From: Psychromonas ossibalaenae ATCC BAA-1528 | GTDB taxonomy: Bacteria; Pseudomonadota; Gammaproteobacteria; Enterobacterales; Psychromonadaceae | Assembly (NCBI RefSeq): GCF_000381745.1 | Contig: NZ_KB906987.1 | Coordinates: forward strand, 17,571-81,570 | DNA: 64,000 bases | Reading direction: 5' to 3' | Shown here: in pieces, positions 34,164 through 44,371 of the stretch | Layout: each line of letters starts with the position of its first letter | Numbering within the stretch: position 1 is the first letter of the stretch | Translations under genes and position numbers: made by a program | The notes under the pieces: generated by a model | The model's database searches: none | Told to the model about the DNA's origin: nothing | What the model saw: only the letters and a program-made list of their open reading frames with translations

Positions 34164-36356
34164 TTGAATTCATTGTTTCGTTCTATTTTAATTACTTTTT
34201 TACTGAGTGTTTCATTACTCAGTCATGCCGCCGTTAAATTCGGCTCTGTACCAGAGCTCAGTAATATTGCTCCTGCTGAATTCAGCAGTGCCTCTGCTAA
34301 GTTTTCACCGGTCAGCCAGACATCAACCGGCTGGTTAGTTAATCCGAATCATCCTCCGGTTTCTGTGCAGATGCAGCTGACAGGACAAAGTGATCCTTTA
34401 TTAAAAACCGTTGATGCGGTATTACAGGTCAAACTTGAGGGTGACTGGAAAACCTACTGGCGTTCCCCGGGAGAGGGCGGCGTTGCACCGAGTTTTGATT
34501 TCTCACAATCAGATAATATATCTGATTTCAGCTGGGTCTGGCCTGCGCCAAAGCGTTATCCGGTATTAGGGGTTGAAACATTAGGTTACAAGCATGAGGT
34601 TAATTTCCCTATCACCTTACAGGTGCAGAACCCGGCAGAGCCTGTTTTGTTAAAAGGCATCATGACTATGTCGTCATGTACCAATATTTGTGTGTTAACC
34701 GATTATGATGTTGAATTAAACTTTAATGTCGAAGACCTGCACATCGATAATGATGCTTTGTTTGCTTTTAATCAAGGCATAGGTGCGGTGCCGATGAAAC
34801 TTGATCAGCAGGCAGTGAAAGATAAAACAACCAGTTCTACGGTTTCTGCTTACCGTTCATATTGGGATGCTGAAAATCAAACACTGCTAGTACAGGTTGA
34901 CAATCAAAGCGGCTGGTTCTCTCCGGATGTGTTTATTGATTCACAGAATAGTGAACTGGCTGAAGTCAGTTACTCAGCCCCGGAAATAAAAATTTCCGAT
35001 AAGCAGCTGACGGCTAAAATCACAACCAGCAGCTGGACCGGCCCGGTAGATTTAGCTGACAAGTCTATTAATATTACTGTGGTTGATAAAGATTTAGCGG
35101 TGGAATTAAGTACGACACCTTCTGTGCAGGCCATTGTATTTGAGTCGAGCAGTATTGTTTCAATGTTTTTAATTGCCCTGCTGGGTGGTTTGATTTTAAA
35201 CATTATGCCTTGTGTTTTACCGGTATTAGGCATGAAATTAAGCTCGGTTATCTCGGCGCATGGTATTGAGCGCAGTCAGATCCGCAAACAGTTCTTTGCA
35301 TCAGCCGCCGGTATTTTAACTTCATTCTGGTTATTAGCCGGATTTTTATTAATTCTTAAATTTTCCGGACAGGCATTAGGCTGGGGCATTCAGTTCCAAA
35401 GTCCTTATTTTATTACTGTGATGGTGGTGATCACCGCTTTATTTGCAGCTAATATGCTGGGATTATTTGAAATTCAGCTGCCAAGTGGTATGCAGACCTG
35501 GCTGGCAACCAAAGGCGGCCACTCTTATCTCGGTCATTATATGCAGGGGATGTTTGCAACTCTGTTAGCAACACCTTGTAGTGCCCCTTTCCTAGGCACG
35601 GCTGTTGCGTTTGCATTAGGTGCATCTAACCTTGAGCTGCTGACTATATTCAGCGCACTAGGACTGGGTATGGCATTTCCATGGATATTAATTGCACTGT
35701 TTCCGGCAATAGCTTTGCGTCTGCCGAAACCAGGTAAATGGATGAACAGTGTTAAAACACTGTTTGCACTGATGATTTTAATTACCTGTTACTGGTTATT
35801 AAGTTTATTAACTGTCTTTATCGGTACCGGTATTACCTTGTTAACCGGCCTTGTTTTAACAGTTATATTATTAGTCTTAATCGCCAGAAAACGCGGTAAA
35901 AAAGTATTAATCACAGTTTTAGCCAGCCTGTTAGCTGCAAGTGTATCAGGTATGATTATTGCCAGTTTAACAACCAGTAAGTGGGTACAGCCTCTTGCTC
36001 AGCTGGACTGGACGGTTTTAGATACTAATGTGATAGATCAGCAGATTAAGCAGGGAAATATTGTTTTTGTGGATGTTACCGCAGACTGGTGTATTACCTG
36101 TAAAGCCAATAAGATCGGTGTGCTGCTGCAGGATCCTGTTTATAGTGCACTGCAGGGTGAGCAGGTCATGACCATGAAAGGAGACTGGACGGTCCCTTCT
36201 CAAGATGTCACTGATTATCTGCAGTCCTACGGGCGTTTTGGTGTGCCGTTTAATATTGTTTATGGTCCGGGAGCGCCGCAGGGGCTGCCTTTGGCCACTA
36301 TTCTGACTACGGATGAAGTACTTAGTGCTATTCAGCAGGCCAGGGGATCGAAATAA
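34164..36356 (+). CDS. scsB: ScsB, DsbD-like thiol-disulfide transmembrane reductase
   Basis: 730 residues. A signal peptide and periplasmic N domain come first (MSSCTNICVLTDYD holds its reactive Cys pair). The eight-helix membrane domain has the electron-transfer cysteines in NIMPCVLPVLG and LATPCSAPFLG. A C-terminal thioredoxin-like domain carries DVTADWCITCKANK. It passes electrons from cytoplasmic thioredoxin to periplasmic partners, here probably ScsD, in copper or redox stress defence. The stop abuts the scsD start (ATAATGG overlap). Confidence 0.9.
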   Translation: MNSLFRSILITFLLSVSLLSHAAVKFGSVPELSNIAPAEFSSASAKFSPVSQTSTGWLVNPNHPPVSVQMQLTGQSDPLLKTVDAVLQVKLEGDWKTYWRSPGEGGVAPSFDFSQSDNISDFSWVWPAPKRYPVLGVETLGYKHEVNFPITLQVQNPAEPVLLKGIMTMSSCTNICVLTDYDVELNFNVEDLHIDNDALFAFNQGIGAVPMKLDQQAVKDKTTSSTVSAYRSYWDAENQTLLVQVDNQSGWFSPDVFIDSQNSELAEVSYSAPEIKISDKQLTAKITTSSWTGPVDLADKSINITVVDKDLAVELSTTPSVQAIVFESSSIVSMFLIALLGGLILNIMPCVLPVLGMKLSSVISAHGIERSQIRKQFFASAAGILTSFWLLAGFLLILKFSGQALGWGIQFQSPYFITVMVVITALFAANMLGLFEIQLPSGMQTWLATKGGHSYLGHYMQGMFATLLATPCSAPFLGTAVAFALGASNLELLTIFSALGLGMAFPWILIALFPAIALRLPKPGKWMNSVKTLFALMILITCYWLLSLLTVFIGTGITLLTGLVLTVILLVLIARKRGKKVLITVLASLLAASVSGMIIASLTTSKWVQPLAQLDWTVLDTNVIDQQIKQGNIVFVDVTADWCITCKANKIGVLLQDPVYSALQGEQVMTMKGDWTVPSQDVTDYLQSYGRFGVPFNIVYGPGAPQGLPLATILTTDEVLSAIQQARGSK

Positions 36357-36883
36357 TGGATAAGCAGATTTCTGATCTTGTAAAAAAACATAAAGGCTGG
36401 CGGGGCTGGCTGAAAGAAGCACTTGTTTTAGTGCTCCTGTTGACAGTTATCAGCTGGGCTGTCGATTTCTGGCGGAGCGGCTCCATGGCTTCCGGTCAGG
36501 CTCCTGCCTTAACTGCTGTTTCAGTGCAGGGGGAGAAGATTGATTTAGGTGCTATGAGTCAGGACAAACCCGTGCTGCTTTATTTCTGGGCAACCTGGTG
36601 TCCGGTGTGCAGTTATGTCTCGCCGTCGGTGGATTTTTTATCGGCGGATTATCAGGTAGTGACTGTGGCTTTAACTTCTGGCGAAGAAGAGCGAGTTCAT
36701 AAATACCAGCAGGCAAAGGAATATGATTTCAGCACGATTAATGATCCTAAGGGGCAGATAAGCCAGGCTTGGGGTATATCAGTAACGCCGACTATTTTTA
36801 TTATCGATAAAGGTCAGATAAAGTCGGTAACAACCGGTTTTACATCTCCCATGGGTTTGTGGATGCGTCTTAAGCTGACTTAG
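36356..36883 (+). CDS. scsD: ScsD, membrane-anchored thioredoxin-like protein
   Basis: 175 residues: an N-terminal membrane anchor (ALVLVLLLTVISWAV), then a TlpA/ResA-type thioredoxin fold with active site WATWCPVCSYVSPS and the cis-Pro region SVTPTIFI. It is co-transcribed with scsB and likely receives electrons from it. No ScsC gene lies between scsB and scsD, unlike in Salmonella. Confidence 0.85.
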   Translation: MDKQISDLVKKHKGWRGWLKEALVLVLLLTVISWAVDFWRSGSMASGQAPALTAVSVQGEKIDLGAMSQDKPVLLYFWATWCPVCSYVSPSVDFLSADYQVVTVALTSGEEERVHKYQQAKEYDFSTINDPKGQISQAWGISVTPTIFIIDKGQIKSVTTGFTSPMGLWMRLKLT

Positions 36884-36894
36884 GCCGTCACTGT

Positions 36895-36922
36895 AAAGCA
36901 GCGCGGTCAGCGCTGCTTTTTT
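36895..36922 (+). terminator. intrinsic terminator of the scs operon
   Basis: AAAGCAGCGC, loop GGTCA, GCGCTGCTTT and a T run, 12 bases after the scsD stop. It also serves the converging FUSC gene. Confidence 0.85.
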
Positions 36923-36947
36923 ATGTTTTTCTAAACAGCTCTTATAT

Positions 36948-38012
36948 TTATTCTTGTTTGTTTTTTCGAAAATGCTGCCGATTAAAAACTTTACTTAGAC
37001 TGAAAGACACAGCACAGACATGCCGGGCTAATTCATGATTCAGCCATAAATATCCAAAGAAATTAATATTACTCTGGTGGCAGCTGTCAACGGCACTCAC
37101 TGTTTCACTGGTAATCGTGAACAGGCTGATATCGTCGGCTAATATCTGCTGTACATCCCCCATATCCACCTGCAGGCTGATCTGGTTCATATGCTCAAAC
37201 AGATCTGATGCTCCGTGCATTAAATCTGAATTGGTTTTTATCTTTTGAAAAGCATCCTGGCTGCGCCACTGCCGGTTAATCAGCGTTTCTAATACACTTA
37301 AAATGCGCCGCTCTAAAAAAATGATATCGGTAATATCCTGCTCATCACCTTTCCACTCTTTGTATATATGTGCCATTAATGAGCGTTGTTTATTTAAGTT
37401 GGTGCTGAGCAGTTTCAGATTGTAGTCAGCCGCACCGTTATCGCTGTTTAAGCCTTTGTTATGCAGAAGATAATAATCGCTGCTGAGCAGTAAAAACTCT
37501 GTTACCAGAAGCTGAAAGTGGACTAATGCCCGTGAGGGAAAAAACAGGCGGCTGCATAAGATGGTTAATAATGTTGCCCAGACAACATTAATTGCCCGCC
37601 ACTCTGCAACCACAATATTGTCAGCTCCGCCGGGCCCGGCAACTAAAAATAGAGTGAGCGCCACCAAGACAGCTGCATAGGAATATTTCCCCACAACTGC
37701 ATACATAGCGACAGCTAAGATTAGTAAAAGGATTAAATCATGCAGAACAATGTAAGCGCCAGGCAGCAGGTAGACGGCTAAACCAAGCAGTGCACCGATA
37801 ATTGTACCGCTTAAGCGCTGATTAGCTTTAGTTAAAACAGAGCCCAAATATGAAACAGGCCCCATCACCACAATAATAGTGATCAGCGCCCAGCTGGAGT
37901 GCGGGAATTCGAAAACTCGGATCACAACAAGTGCAATCGCGCAGGCGATAACAACCCGTAAAGCATGAAGCATTCGCTGGTGGCGAATGACAAAACGATC
38001 TGATAGCAGCAT
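36948..38012 (-). CDS. FUSC-family inner-membrane protein
   Basis: 354 residues. The N-terminal half has about six membrane helices with the fusaric-acid-resistance/YccS-type pattern (FPHSSWALITIIVVMGPVSYLGSVLTKANQRLSGTIIGALLG); the C-terminal half is a soluble helical domain. Members take part in efflux of aromatic acids, usually with a membrane-fusion partner, which is absent here. It lies near the PACE pump and its LysR gene. Export substrate unknown. Confidence 0.8.
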   Translation of the reverse strand: MLLSDRFVIRHQRMLHALRVVIACAIALVVIRVFEFPHSSWALITIIVVMGPVSYLGSVLTKANQRLSGTIIGALLGLAVYLLPGAYIVLHDLILLLILAVAMYAVVGKYSYAAVLVALTLFLVAGPGGADNIVVAEWRAINVVWATLLTILCSRLFFPSRALVHFQLLVTEFLLLSSDYYLLHNKGLNSDNGAADYNLKLLSTNLNKQRSLMAHIYKEWKGDEQDITDIIFLERRILSVLETLINRQWRSQDAFQKIKTNSDLMHGASDLFEHMNQISLQVDMGDVQQILADDISLFTITSETVSAVDSCHQSNINFFGYLWLNHELARHVCAVSFSLSKVFNRQHFRKNKQE

Positions 38013-38152
38013 TATGCAGACTTAATCTAGTTAAAAAATGAGAGTATTATTTTTTATACAGAAAACCAAGAAAGAATAGCTTATATTTTCTAGCTTTGAT
38101 TATCAGCAGTCTCCCAATATTAACTAGGAGACTACCTTGTCTTCTTCTGTGT

Positions 38153-38596
38153 TTAATTAAGCTGCGAAAGCGAAGGCGGTGTTTCTTTAGAATTAACAAA
38201 TTTAAGACGCAGATGATCGTAACAGTAATTAAATACCAGAGTGTAAAGCGTAATAAACAGGGTAATGCCTAGATCCAGAATAAAAGCCTCCAGCAGACTG
38301 ACTTGTAAAATATACGCCATGACCGGAGTGGTTAAAATGACAAGGCCTGATTCAAAAATTAAGACGTAAAAAATGCGTAATTTTAACCCTCTTTTTTCAC
38401 GGGCTCCGCGATAAAATTGATCAAAAATGAGGTTAAAAAGATAGTTCCACACCATCGCGATTAGCGATACAACTATCATTGTTTTTAATGCAGAATAAAG
38501 TGCAATATCGGAGAAAACAATTAAACCGATAATTACTGAGGACACTGCAATTAGTTCAAACAATAGCATGTGTAATAGACGTTCACGTGCAGACAT
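38153..38596 (-). CDS. PACE-family small efflux pump
   Basis: 147 residues with four membrane helices arranged as two tandem repeats, the bacterial transmembrane-pair layout: ERLLHMLLFELIAV at the start of the first, and WNYLFNLIFDQF with an adjoining RGLKLR motif. This matches chlorhexidine-type PACE pumps such as AceI, which export biocides and polyamines by proton exchange. It is divergent from a LysR regulator at 38692, the same layout as aceR-aceI. Confidence 0.88.
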   Translation of the reverse strand: MSARERLLHMLLFELIAVSSVIIGLIVFSDIALYSALKTMIVVSLIAMVWNYLFNLIFDQFYRGAREKRGLKLRIFYVLIFESGLVILTTPVMAYILQVSLLEAFILDLGITLFITLYTLVFNYCYDHLRLKFVNSKETPPSLSQLN

Positions 38597-38691
38597 AAAT
38601 ATTCTCCTGTTTATTATTGTAACTAGATGTTGGAAGTAGTGTGACTTTAAACTAAGATGATAGAAAGTTAGTAACCATCACAGGTCGTGAT

Positions 38692-39567
38692 ATGTATAGT
38701 CTTGAACAGTTGAAAATTTTTGTTGCCGTTTCTGAAAATGGATCTTTTTCTGCGACCGCGCGTAAGCTTAAAAGAGCGCAGTCCGGTATCAGCCAGTCCA
38801 TTTCTAATTTAGAAATTTCTCTTGATAAACAACTGTTTGACCGAAGCAGTAATACACCTTCATTAAGCGATGACGGCAAAGCGTTATTGCCGGTTGCTAA
38901 ATCTCTGCTGCTACAGCAGCGTCAGTTTGATCAAAAAGTCGCCGCATTATCACAGCAGCAGGAGCATGAATTAATTATTGGAATTGAAGAAAGCCTTTCT
39001 TACGGGCCTATTTTCAGCAAAATAAAAAAGTTTGCCGAGCAGTTTCCCATGACCAACCTGGAGGTAGTAACCGCATCTACTTATGATATAGAGGAATACG
39101 TACGTAATGGTGATGTACATATCGGTCTGATTTACAGTAAAGGGGAAATTCAGAATGATGTTGATTTTGGAACGCTTGGTTATAATAAATTTATTACTGT
39201 AGCGGCTGCTTCGCACCCTCTCGCTGATCTGCAGGAAATTAATGATCAGGTATTACGTGCTTATCGGCAGCTGGTTTTGCGTACTTATCATGGCAAAGAG
39301 TTATGGTTCAGCCACGCTATCAGCACGCAGATCTGGTACGCCAGTAATCACCATTTACTGCTTGAGTTAGCAGAGCAGGGCATAGGCTGGACTATGCTGC
39401 CTGAAGATCTCGCCTTAGACTCGTTGGCGCAGGGTAAGGTCATTCTGCTTGATGTGACTTACGAACCCTACGGCTGGATGAATACCATTGATTATATTGT
39501 TAGTCGAAGAAGCCAGCAGGGACCTGCTTTACAGGGATTGATTAAACTATTAAAGCAGGCTTTCTGA
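38692..39567 (+). CDS. LysR-family regulator, divergent from PACE pump
   Basis: 291 residues. The N-terminal winged helix has the LysR signature (LEQLKIFVAVSENGSFSATARKLKRAQSGISQSISNLEISLDKQLFDR), followed by the periplasmic-binding-protein-like effector domain. The 95-base divergent gap with the PACE gene should hold its operator, so it probably activates the pump when a biocide or polyamine binds. Confidence 0.88.
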   Translation: MYSLEQLKIFVAVSENGSFSATARKLKRAQSGISQSISNLEISLDKQLFDRSSNTPSLSDDGKALLPVAKSLLLQQRQFDQKVAALSQQQEHELIIGIEESLSYGPIFSKIKKFAEQFPMTNLEVVTASTYDIEEYVRNGDVHIGLIYSKGEIQNDVDFGTLGYNKFITVAAASHPLADLQEINDQVLRAYRQLVLRTYHGKELWFSHAISTQIWYASNHHLLLELAEQGIGWTMLPEDLALDSLAQGKVILLDVTYEPYGWMNTIDYIVSRRSQQGPALQGLIKLLKQAF

Positions 39568-39666
39568 TAAAAAATGTTTGTGCCGGGCTTGTTTTAAATC
39601 AACCTGAATAAGAGATGCTAGACAGATAATCGTTACTTAGATAAATTTACATAATGGAAGCTTCTG

Positions 39667-41130
39667 ATGGATTATATTACTGCGCAGTTTAAAACTTTTA
39701 CTATCCTGTTATTTACTCTGTTGATGTTATCACTGAACTGCACGGTTAGCAGAGCTGCCGTGGTGGACAGTGAGCTGGGTTTTGAACTGGAATTACCGGA
39801 GCGCTGGATAAAATTAGATCTGGAAAGTGCACAGTCTATTTATGCTCAGGCATTGTCTTTATTTGAAAAAAAGAAAATAAGCAAGGCGCAGCTGCTTGAG
39901 TTTAGAGAGCTTTTCAGCGCAGTGGGCAGCAGCACCAGCAGTGTATTCATGCCCGTTGATATTATCGGCCTGCTTAAAAAGAAAAAAGCTTATTCGGTAG
40001 TCTGGCTTAGCCTGGTGCATAAACATCTGCCTCAAAAAGAAGATCAGGCCGCAAAATGGTGCCAAAACAACCGCAGTGCCAATGACTTTTCCTGTGAGTC
40101 TCAAACGGTTAATAACAAAACAGTTATGCAGCTCAAAGGAAATACTCGGAAAAGCGACAGCCAGTCTTTTGTTTATGTAAAAACACAGTCTTTTTATCAG
40201 CTTAGTCATCATGTCAGTTTAGCTTTTACGGTTTTCGGCAGCGGTGATTATGATCCCGATGCTTTGCTGTTTAAGCAGAATATAAATAAGAGCACAAGGC
40301 AGGTGGTTGAAAAAATAGAGCGTATCTATAAACAGTCTGAGCAGGTAAAAACAGCCGAGCAGGTGGAACTGTTTATTAAAAATCTGCATTATGTTGCTGA
40401 TTTGGGTGATCCGCAGGCAAATATGGTGATTGCCGGTTATCTGGCTGATTCCCAGAAACCGCAGCAGGCTGAAATTTATTATAAAAAAGCGGTGGCCACG
40501 CCATGGGAATTAGCCGATGCTATGTATACCCTGGCAATGTTTTACCATTCCCATCCTGAACTTGTTGATGCTGATGAAGCCGATGGTAATGATCTTATTA
40601 CTCAGGCTGCTGCAAAAGGCTATCAGCCTGTTCTGGATCTTGTTGAACAGTTAGCTGCAAAAGGTAATGCCCGTTCGCAGTATTTAAAATACCAGTTAAC
40701 AAAAGAAAAAATCTGGTTAATAGAGGCAGCTAAAGTGCTGCCGGAAGCTATGCTCAATTTAGCTGTGCAGAATCATAGCGAGGAGACGGGAGATATAATT
40801 AGTCATGTACGTAAGGTCGAGGAGCTAGCGGCGTCCGGGAAGTTAACTGTTCATGATTTGAAGCGCTTAACTCCTTTATTTCCTTACCTGCTGCGTATCA
40901 ATACCTTGATAAACCTGCATGAACAGGCGCTTAGTGAGCATAAAGAAGAGTATCTGAGACTTATGAAAAGTATTTTTGAAAAAACTTTAGCGCCTTTGAG
41001 CGCATCACAAGCTCTCTCTGAATCTGAATGGTCTGTTATCTATTATCAGGCTGAACGGTTCAAAAACCGTAACGGTGATCCGTTGTTTGATATTGTTGAA
41101 AAATATAAATTTGAAGCTGCACAGAAGTAG
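39667..41130 (+). CDS. exported hypothetical protein with repeat-containing C-terminal region
   Basis: 487 residues, not recognised. A signal peptide ends SRAA, and the mature N terminus starts VVDSELGFELELPERWIKLD. Residues about 230-350 contain helical repeats of Sel1/TPR style (GDPQANMVIAGYLADSQKPQQAEIYYKKA, AMYTLAMFYHSHPELVDADE), suggesting protein-protein contacts in the periplasm. It stands alone between the LysR gene and the converging torD. Confidence 0.7.
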   Translation: MDYITAQFKTFTILLFTLLMLSLNCTVSRAAVVDSELGFELELPERWIKLDLESAQSIYAQALSLFEKKKISKAQLLEFRELFSAVGSSTSSVFMPVDIIGLLKKKKAYSVVWLSLVHKHLPQKEDQAAKWCQNNRSANDFSCESQTVNNKTVMQLKGNTRKSDSQSFVYVKTQSFYQLSHHVSLAFTVFGSGDYDPDALLFKQNINKSTRQVVEKIERIYKQSEQVKTAEQVELFIKNLHYVADLGDPQANMVIAGYLADSQKPQQAEIYYKKAVATPWELADAMYTLAMFYHSHPELVDADEADGNDLITQAAAKGYQPVLDLVEQLAAKGNARSQYLKYQLTKEKIWLIEAAKVLPEAMLNLAVQNHSEETGDIISHVRKVEELAASGKLTVHDLKRLTPLFPYLLRINTLINLHEQALSEHKEEYLRLMKSIFEKTLAPLSASQALSESEWSVIYYQAERFKNRNGDPLFDIVEKYKFEAAQK

Positions 41131-41153
41131 TTATAGGTTTTACTGGTCGTTTA

Positions 41154-41193
41154 TAAGCCCTGCCTGTCACTGTGCAGTGACAGGCAGGGCTTA
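41154..41193. terminator. strong bidirectional hairpin
   Basis: A perfect 19-bp inverted repeat (TAAGCCCTGCCTGTCACTG and its complement) with a two-base centre, between two converging genes. There is no clear U run, but the stem is the strongest in the window. Confidence 0.65.
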
Positions 41194-41198
41194 AGCGT

Positions 41199-41828
41199 TT
41201 AATCGGGCATGATTTCAACTATATCCTGCTTGATATAAGCCTGCAGCAGCTGACAAACCCCTTGGTAAAAACCGGAGTTGTTGACCTTAGCAGTCGCTTT
41301 CACAAACTGTTCTAGCCAGGACAGAATATGTACTTCAATAAAGTTGATCTGCGCTTCACTGACACCGTTAACATCCTGAATAATCAGATTGCCTAGGTAA
41401 TCAAGCTGGATGGCAATATGATCCGCCGGTTCATTAAAGGACGGATCAACTACCAGACCTTGTGCCTTGAATAAGTCAATCATATCCTGATGAGGCTGCT
41501 CAAATAGTTGTCCTGATTTAGACAGATAAACAGAGGCATAGGGTGGTGCACCCGTCTTTGTATCGGTTAGAAAAATCTGGCTGAAGTCGGCTGCTAATTC
41601 CAGCTCAGGTTTGTTCATGGCTAAAATAGCGGTTAATGCTGATTTTATTTTCTGTACAGACGCAGTAAAGTCAGGCTCCTGCTCAAGCTGATCTAAAAGT
41701 GTTACCCCTTCACCGCAGAAATACATAGCAAGCTGTTCTTTATCCAGCTCTTTGGTGAGTAAAGTTGCAAACCACCAGTAGAGGCTCGCACGTGTTTCAT
41801 TTATTTCTGATATGGTTGTTTCTGTCAT
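41199..41828 (-). CDS. torD: TorD, chaperone for TMAO reductase
   Basis: 209 residues from the ATG at 41828 (a GTG four codons upstream is possible). All-helical TorD/DmsD family, with YWWFATLLTKEL near the start and FSQIFLTDTKTGAPPYASVYLSKSGQL plus EPADHIAIQLDYLGNL. The last carries the E-P-x-D-H motif of the family. It binds the Tat signal and apo-TorA and helps molybdenum cofactor insertion in the cytoplasm. It is the last gene of the tor operon. Confidence 0.9.
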   Translation of the reverse strand: MTETTISEINETRASLYWWFATLLTKELDKEQLAMYFCGEGVTLLDQLEQEPDFTASVQKIKSALTAILAMNKPELELAADFSQIFLTDTKTGAPPYASVYLSKSGQLFEQPHQDMIDLFKAQGLVVDPSFNEPADHIAIQLDYLGNLIIQDVNGVSEAQINFIEVHILSWLEQFVKATAKVNNSGFYQGVCQLLQAYIKQDIVEIMPD

Positions 41829-41892
41829 TTCCGAGCTCACTTTCTTGGTACCAGAAGGCAGGGTATTCAGTGAATACCCGCCACAGTTATAT

Positions 41893-44358
41893 TTAGCTTA
41901 TCTCTTTCGGCCCGCCGAAGGCAGTTACCGCAGGTGCTTTACCGACAAATTTTTCATACTGAACCTGACAGGTATTTGCACTGGTTGCCTGTGACAGCTC
42001 AGAAGTTGCCAGATCTATGGTTAGTGTGTTCGGATCGCCATAGGTATCTAATGAACCTATTTTTTCGTCAACCGGGCCGTACCATGCACCTTCTTCGATA
42101 CGGGCTACACCCGACGGGAAGTTATCTGATACGACAGCACCGGCTAATAACTGCCCGCGCTGGTTAAATACACGCACTATATCACCGTCTTTAATACCGC
42201 GAGATTTAGCGTCCTGCGGATTAAGGTAAATCGGCTCACGGCCTTTAACGGCATAAGTAGCACGGAACTGCTCTGAATCACACATTTGTGAGTGCAGGCG
42301 TTTGTTCGGGTGGCAAGACTGTAACCAGATCGGGTGTTTATCCGAGCCAGGACCACCGTGTGAGCGTTCTGCTTTTTCAAACCACATAGGGTGACCCTGA
42401 CACTCTGTGTATCCGTAACGGTCTATTTTACGACTGAATATTTCGATAAAGCCGGACGGAGTGCCTAATGAATTGATTTCCGGATCTTCGCGGAAAGCCG
42501 CCTGGCGTGTCCAGTCTTTACCTGTACCGAAATCAACAAAACCCTCTTTCCAGAATGTCTCAAAATCAGGCATCGAGAAGCTGGCTTTATTGGCTTCAAC
42601 ACAGCCGTTATAAAGTTCTTTTACCCACTGCATCTCATTTTTACCCTGGGTGTAGTCTTTTTCCTGGCCGAGTTTGCGTGCCAGCAGGGTAAATATTTCA
42701 AAGTCAGTTTTTGACTGGAATAAAGGATCCACCAGTTTGTGCATCGCAATAATGCCGCGCCCGCTGTATGAGCCGTACAGATCTAAATCATTACGTTCCC
42801 ACTGTGTACAGGCCGGCAGCACGATATCAGAAAAACGGCAGGTTGCCGTCCAGGTGAAATCAACCGTCACAACCGTTTCCAGTTTATGGAACGCTTTTTT
42901 CATGTTATTACGGCCTTGATGGTGGTGCCACGGGTTACAACCCGAGAAAACCATCATCTTAAGATCCGGTAGAGTAATTTCTGCACCGTTTGCCTGAATC
43001 TTTTTGCCCGGCTGTAAAATCGCATCAACCCAGCGTGCTACGGGAATCGTGCTGCTGTAACCCTTGAAATCTTGATTTTTATGAATGCGGTTATCAGGTT
43101 TAGCTGGATTGCGCGGGAATGCTCCCGGACCGGCTGCCCCTGTTGAAGAAACACCTACCGAGCTGTAATGATGCGCGTAACTGATACCACCGCCGGGTAA
43201 ACCTATCTGCCCTAACATAGTGGCAAGTACGGCAGCCATCCAGTACGGCTGCTCACCATGCTGCTGACGCTGAATACTCCAGCCGACCATAATCTGGGTA
43301 CGCTCCTTGACCAGCATGCGTGCAAATTCACGAATATTATCGGCTTTTATACCGCAGATCTGCTCAGCCCATTGCGGCGTTTTTTCAACTTTATCTTTTG
43401 ATTCGCCCAACAGGTAGGGAACAAAGTCTTCAAAACCTAATGCATATGTATCAATGAACTTTTTATCGTATAAGTTTTCTTTATAAAGTGTATGTGCAAT
43501 TGCCAGCATAAACGGCACATCGGTCTGTGGATTGATATACTGCTGCTCTGAATTTAAGTAGTTCTGCGTTTTGCTTTTTACCGGATCCACACTGATTACA
43601 CGGATCTCTTTTCTGGCTATTTTTTCTTTCAACTGTTCAAGATACTCAAAAGACTCGTGGGTTTCACAGTTCCAGCCGACCTGTAAATTTTTAACCAGAT
43701 CATTGCCCCAAAGCACAATTGTTTTACTGTTTTTAAGGATCAGCGGCCAGGAAGTACCCTGCGCATAGACTTCGGTGGTGCCCAGTACATAGGGCATAAT
43801 CGTCTGACCCGCGCCTGTTGAATAGTCGCCGACCTTATTGACGGTATAACCGTGCATAGCGATTGCGTGTGCCATATGGTTACCACACGAATGCAGCTGA
43901 CCTGTTGAGCGCCAGCCGGTACTTCCTGCGTGAATGGCCCAGGGACCATACTGAGTCTGCATGCGCTCTAATTCATTATGAAAAAGGGTTATTGCTTCAT
44001 CCCAGGTCACACGGATAAAACGGTTGTCACCACGTTTGCTGGTATCACTTTTTTCACGGTTCAGATACCAGTCGTAACGTACCATAGGGTAACGAATGCG
44101 TGACGGGCTGTAGATAATACCTTTAATGCCTTTAAGCATATCGGTCGGATATTTATCTGCTTCAAATGCTTTTATTTCCTGCACTTTACCGGCGTAAACG
44201 CGGGCACGGAAAGCGCCCCAGTGCGAACCGCTAATCTTCCATTGACCAGCTGTATCGCCTGTCGCCGCATGCGCTGCTTGAATTAAACCCGGGCCGACTA
44301 AAGCTGCGGTACTAGTGGCCAGCAAACCTTTTAAAAAACTACGTCTTGAAATTGACAT
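41893..44358 (-). CDS. torA: TorA, periplasmic TMAO reductase (molybdoenzyme)
   Basis: 821 residues, the normal size. The N terminus has a Tat signal ([19 protein letters not shown]), and the enzyme belongs to the DMSO-reductase family binding bis-MGD. The segment [17 protein letters not shown] carries the expected molybdenum-ligand Ser. It reduces trimethylamine N-oxide to trimethylamine using electrons from TorC. The SD AGGAGG lies just before the ATG, and the gene starts 14 bases after torC stops. Confidence 0.95.
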   Translation of the reverse strand: MSISRRSFLKGLLATSTAALVGPGLIQAAHAATGDTAGQWKISGSHWGAFRARVYAGKVQEIKAFEADKYPTDMLKGIKGIIYSPSRIRYPMVRYDWYLNREKSDTSKRGDNRFIRVTWDEAITLFHNELERMQTQYGPWAIHAGSTGWRSTGQLHSCGNHMAHAIAMHGYTVNKVGDYSTGAGQTIMPYVLGTTEVYAQGTSWPLILKNSKTIVLWGNDLVKNLQVGWNCETHESFEYLEQLKEKIARKEIRVISVDPVKSKTQNYLNSEQQYINPQTDVPFMLAIAHTLYKENLYDKKFIDTYALGFEDFVPYLLGESKDKVEKTPQWAEQICGIKADNIREFARMLVKERTQIMVGWSIQRQQHGEQPYWMAAVLATMLGQIGLPGGGISYAHHYSSVGVSSTGAAGPGAFPRNPAKPDNRIHKNQDFKGYSSTIPVARWVDAILQPGKKIQANGAEITLPDLKMMVFSGCNPWHHHQGRNNMKKAFHKLETVVTVDFTWTATCRFSDIVLPACTQWERNDLDLYGSYSGRGIIAMHKLVDPLFQSKTDFEIFTLLARKLGQEKDYTQGKNEMQWVKELYNGCVEANKASFSMPDFETFWKEGFVDFGTGKDWTRQAAFREDPEINSLGTPSGFIEIFSRKIDRYGYTECQGHPMWFEKAERSHGGPGSDKHPIWLQSCHPNKRLHSQMCDSEQFRATYAVKGREPIYLNPQDAKSRGIKDGDIVRVFNQRGQLLAGAVVSDNFPSGVARIEEGAWYGPVDEKIGSLDTYGDPNTLTIDLATSELSQATSANTCQVQYEKFVGKAPAVTAFGGPKEIS

Positions 44359-44371
44359 TGTGACCTCCTAG

